Assembly: GCA_937967645.1 (NCBI GenBank)
Contig: CALBTT010000137.1
Location: forward strand, 1 to 13,357
Source: an uncultured Zoogloea sp.
GTDB lineage: Bacteria > Pseudomonadota > Gammaproteobacteria > Burkholderiales > Rhodocyclaceae
Reading direction: 5' to 3'
Length of the DNA stretch: 13,357 nucleotides
Shown: positions 13,174 through 13,357 of the stretch, piece after piece
Position numbering within the stretch: the first letter of the stretch is position 1
Layout of the letters: each line of letters opens with the position of its first letter
Notes under the pieces: model-generated
Databases searched by the model: none
What the model was told of the DNA's origin: nothing
The model's input: the letters and a program-made list of their open reading frames with translations, nothing else
Program-made: the position numbers and the translations under genes

Positions 13174-13357
13174 ATGCCCCCACGCTCCCCGCTGCGCGGG
13201 TCGCTGCCCCCCGAGGGGGCGGCTTCATCTTGGGGCGGCCCGGCGATGAAGATGCCCCCACGCTCCCCGCTGTGCGGGTCGCTGCCCCCCGAGGGGGCGG
13301 CTTCATCTTGGGGCGGCCCGGCGATGAAGATGCCCCCACGCTCCCCGCTGTGCGGGT
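13174..13357. repeat. 78-bp tandem repeat, two full copies plus a cut third
   Basis: Copies start at 13174, 13252 and 13330 (period 78 bp), and the third is cut by the window edge after 28 bp. Copies one and two are identical except at one base (C at 13195, T at 13273); the partial third copy has T. Each unit holds two hairpins: CCCGC-TGY-GCGGG (13188-13200 in copy one) and GCCCCC-CGA-GGGGGC (13206-13220). It also holds a split pair, CTTCATC and GATGAAG. The style matches short REP-like GC-rich elements that I recall as common in Comamonadaceae and Rhodocyclales. Expected roles are terminator, mRNA stabiliser or mobile REP element. No coding gene is seen in 13096-13357. Confidence 0.85.

Noticed and set aside
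13174..13357. CRISPR array
   Set aside because: The period is constant at 78 bp with no variable spacers; the units are direct tandem copies.
1..13357. tRNA, rRNA, insertion sequence or integrase
   Set aside because: No cloverleaf, rRNA-like sequence, transposase motif or terminal inverted repeats with target duplications were seen on either strand.

Overview
The window reads as chromosomal DNA from a high-GC Betaproteobacterium, possibly a Rhodocyclales/Zoogloeaceae-type organism. This rests on the D-Ala-D-Ala carboxypeptidase / DUF493 / lipB / lipA gene order, the protein flavour, and short GC-rich REP-like hairpins of a kind I associate with beta-proteobacteria. The family placement is an inference without a database search.

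Left block (1-2963, minus strand): a core housekeeping cluster read right to left. It holds a PBP5/6-type D-alanyl-D-alanine carboxypeptidase, a DUF493 (YbeD-like) protein, lipB (octanoyl transferase, GTG start overlapping the upstream stop) and lipA (lipoyl synthase, cut by the window edge a few residues before its end). Together these cover peptidoglycan trimming and lipoic acid assembly.

Middle block (3079-9335, plus strand, divergent from the first): a heavy-metal efflux operon. It starts with a small exported Cys/His-containing protein of unknown family. A 94-bp gap with two short hairpins follows, then czcC (outer-membrane channel), czcB (lipoprotein membrane-fusion subunit), czcA (HME-RND pump) and a P-II-like protein. 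czcC/czcB and czcA/P-II overlap by ATGA, and czcB/czcA are 3 bp apart, so the last four genes are translationally coupled. The expected machine is a proton-driven tripartite pump exporting divalent metal from periplasm or cytoplasm to outside. The P-II protein lacks the uridylylation tyrosine and looks like the metal-pump-associated P-II group, a candidate intracellular sensor for the pump.

Right block (9383-13095, minus strand, convergent with the pump operon): a TonB-dependent receptor of unknown ligand and, upstream of it, a Do/DegP-type periplasmic serine protease with two PDZ domains and an apparent lipoprotein signal. An unusual pair of interlocked inverted repeats sits between the convergent ends of the P-II gene and the receptor gene. 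The right edge holds a 78-bp tandem repeat (two full copies plus a cut third) upstream of the protease.

Most striking points: the tyrosine-free P-II protein coupled to the pump; the pump's transmembrane motif, in which the first CzcA aspartate is alanine and the CusA methionine triad is absent; the interlocked inverted repeats; and the 78-bp repeat whose only difference between full copies falls in a hairpin loop. No clear new multi-gene system was found. The P-II/RND coupling is the nearest thing to an under-explored one.
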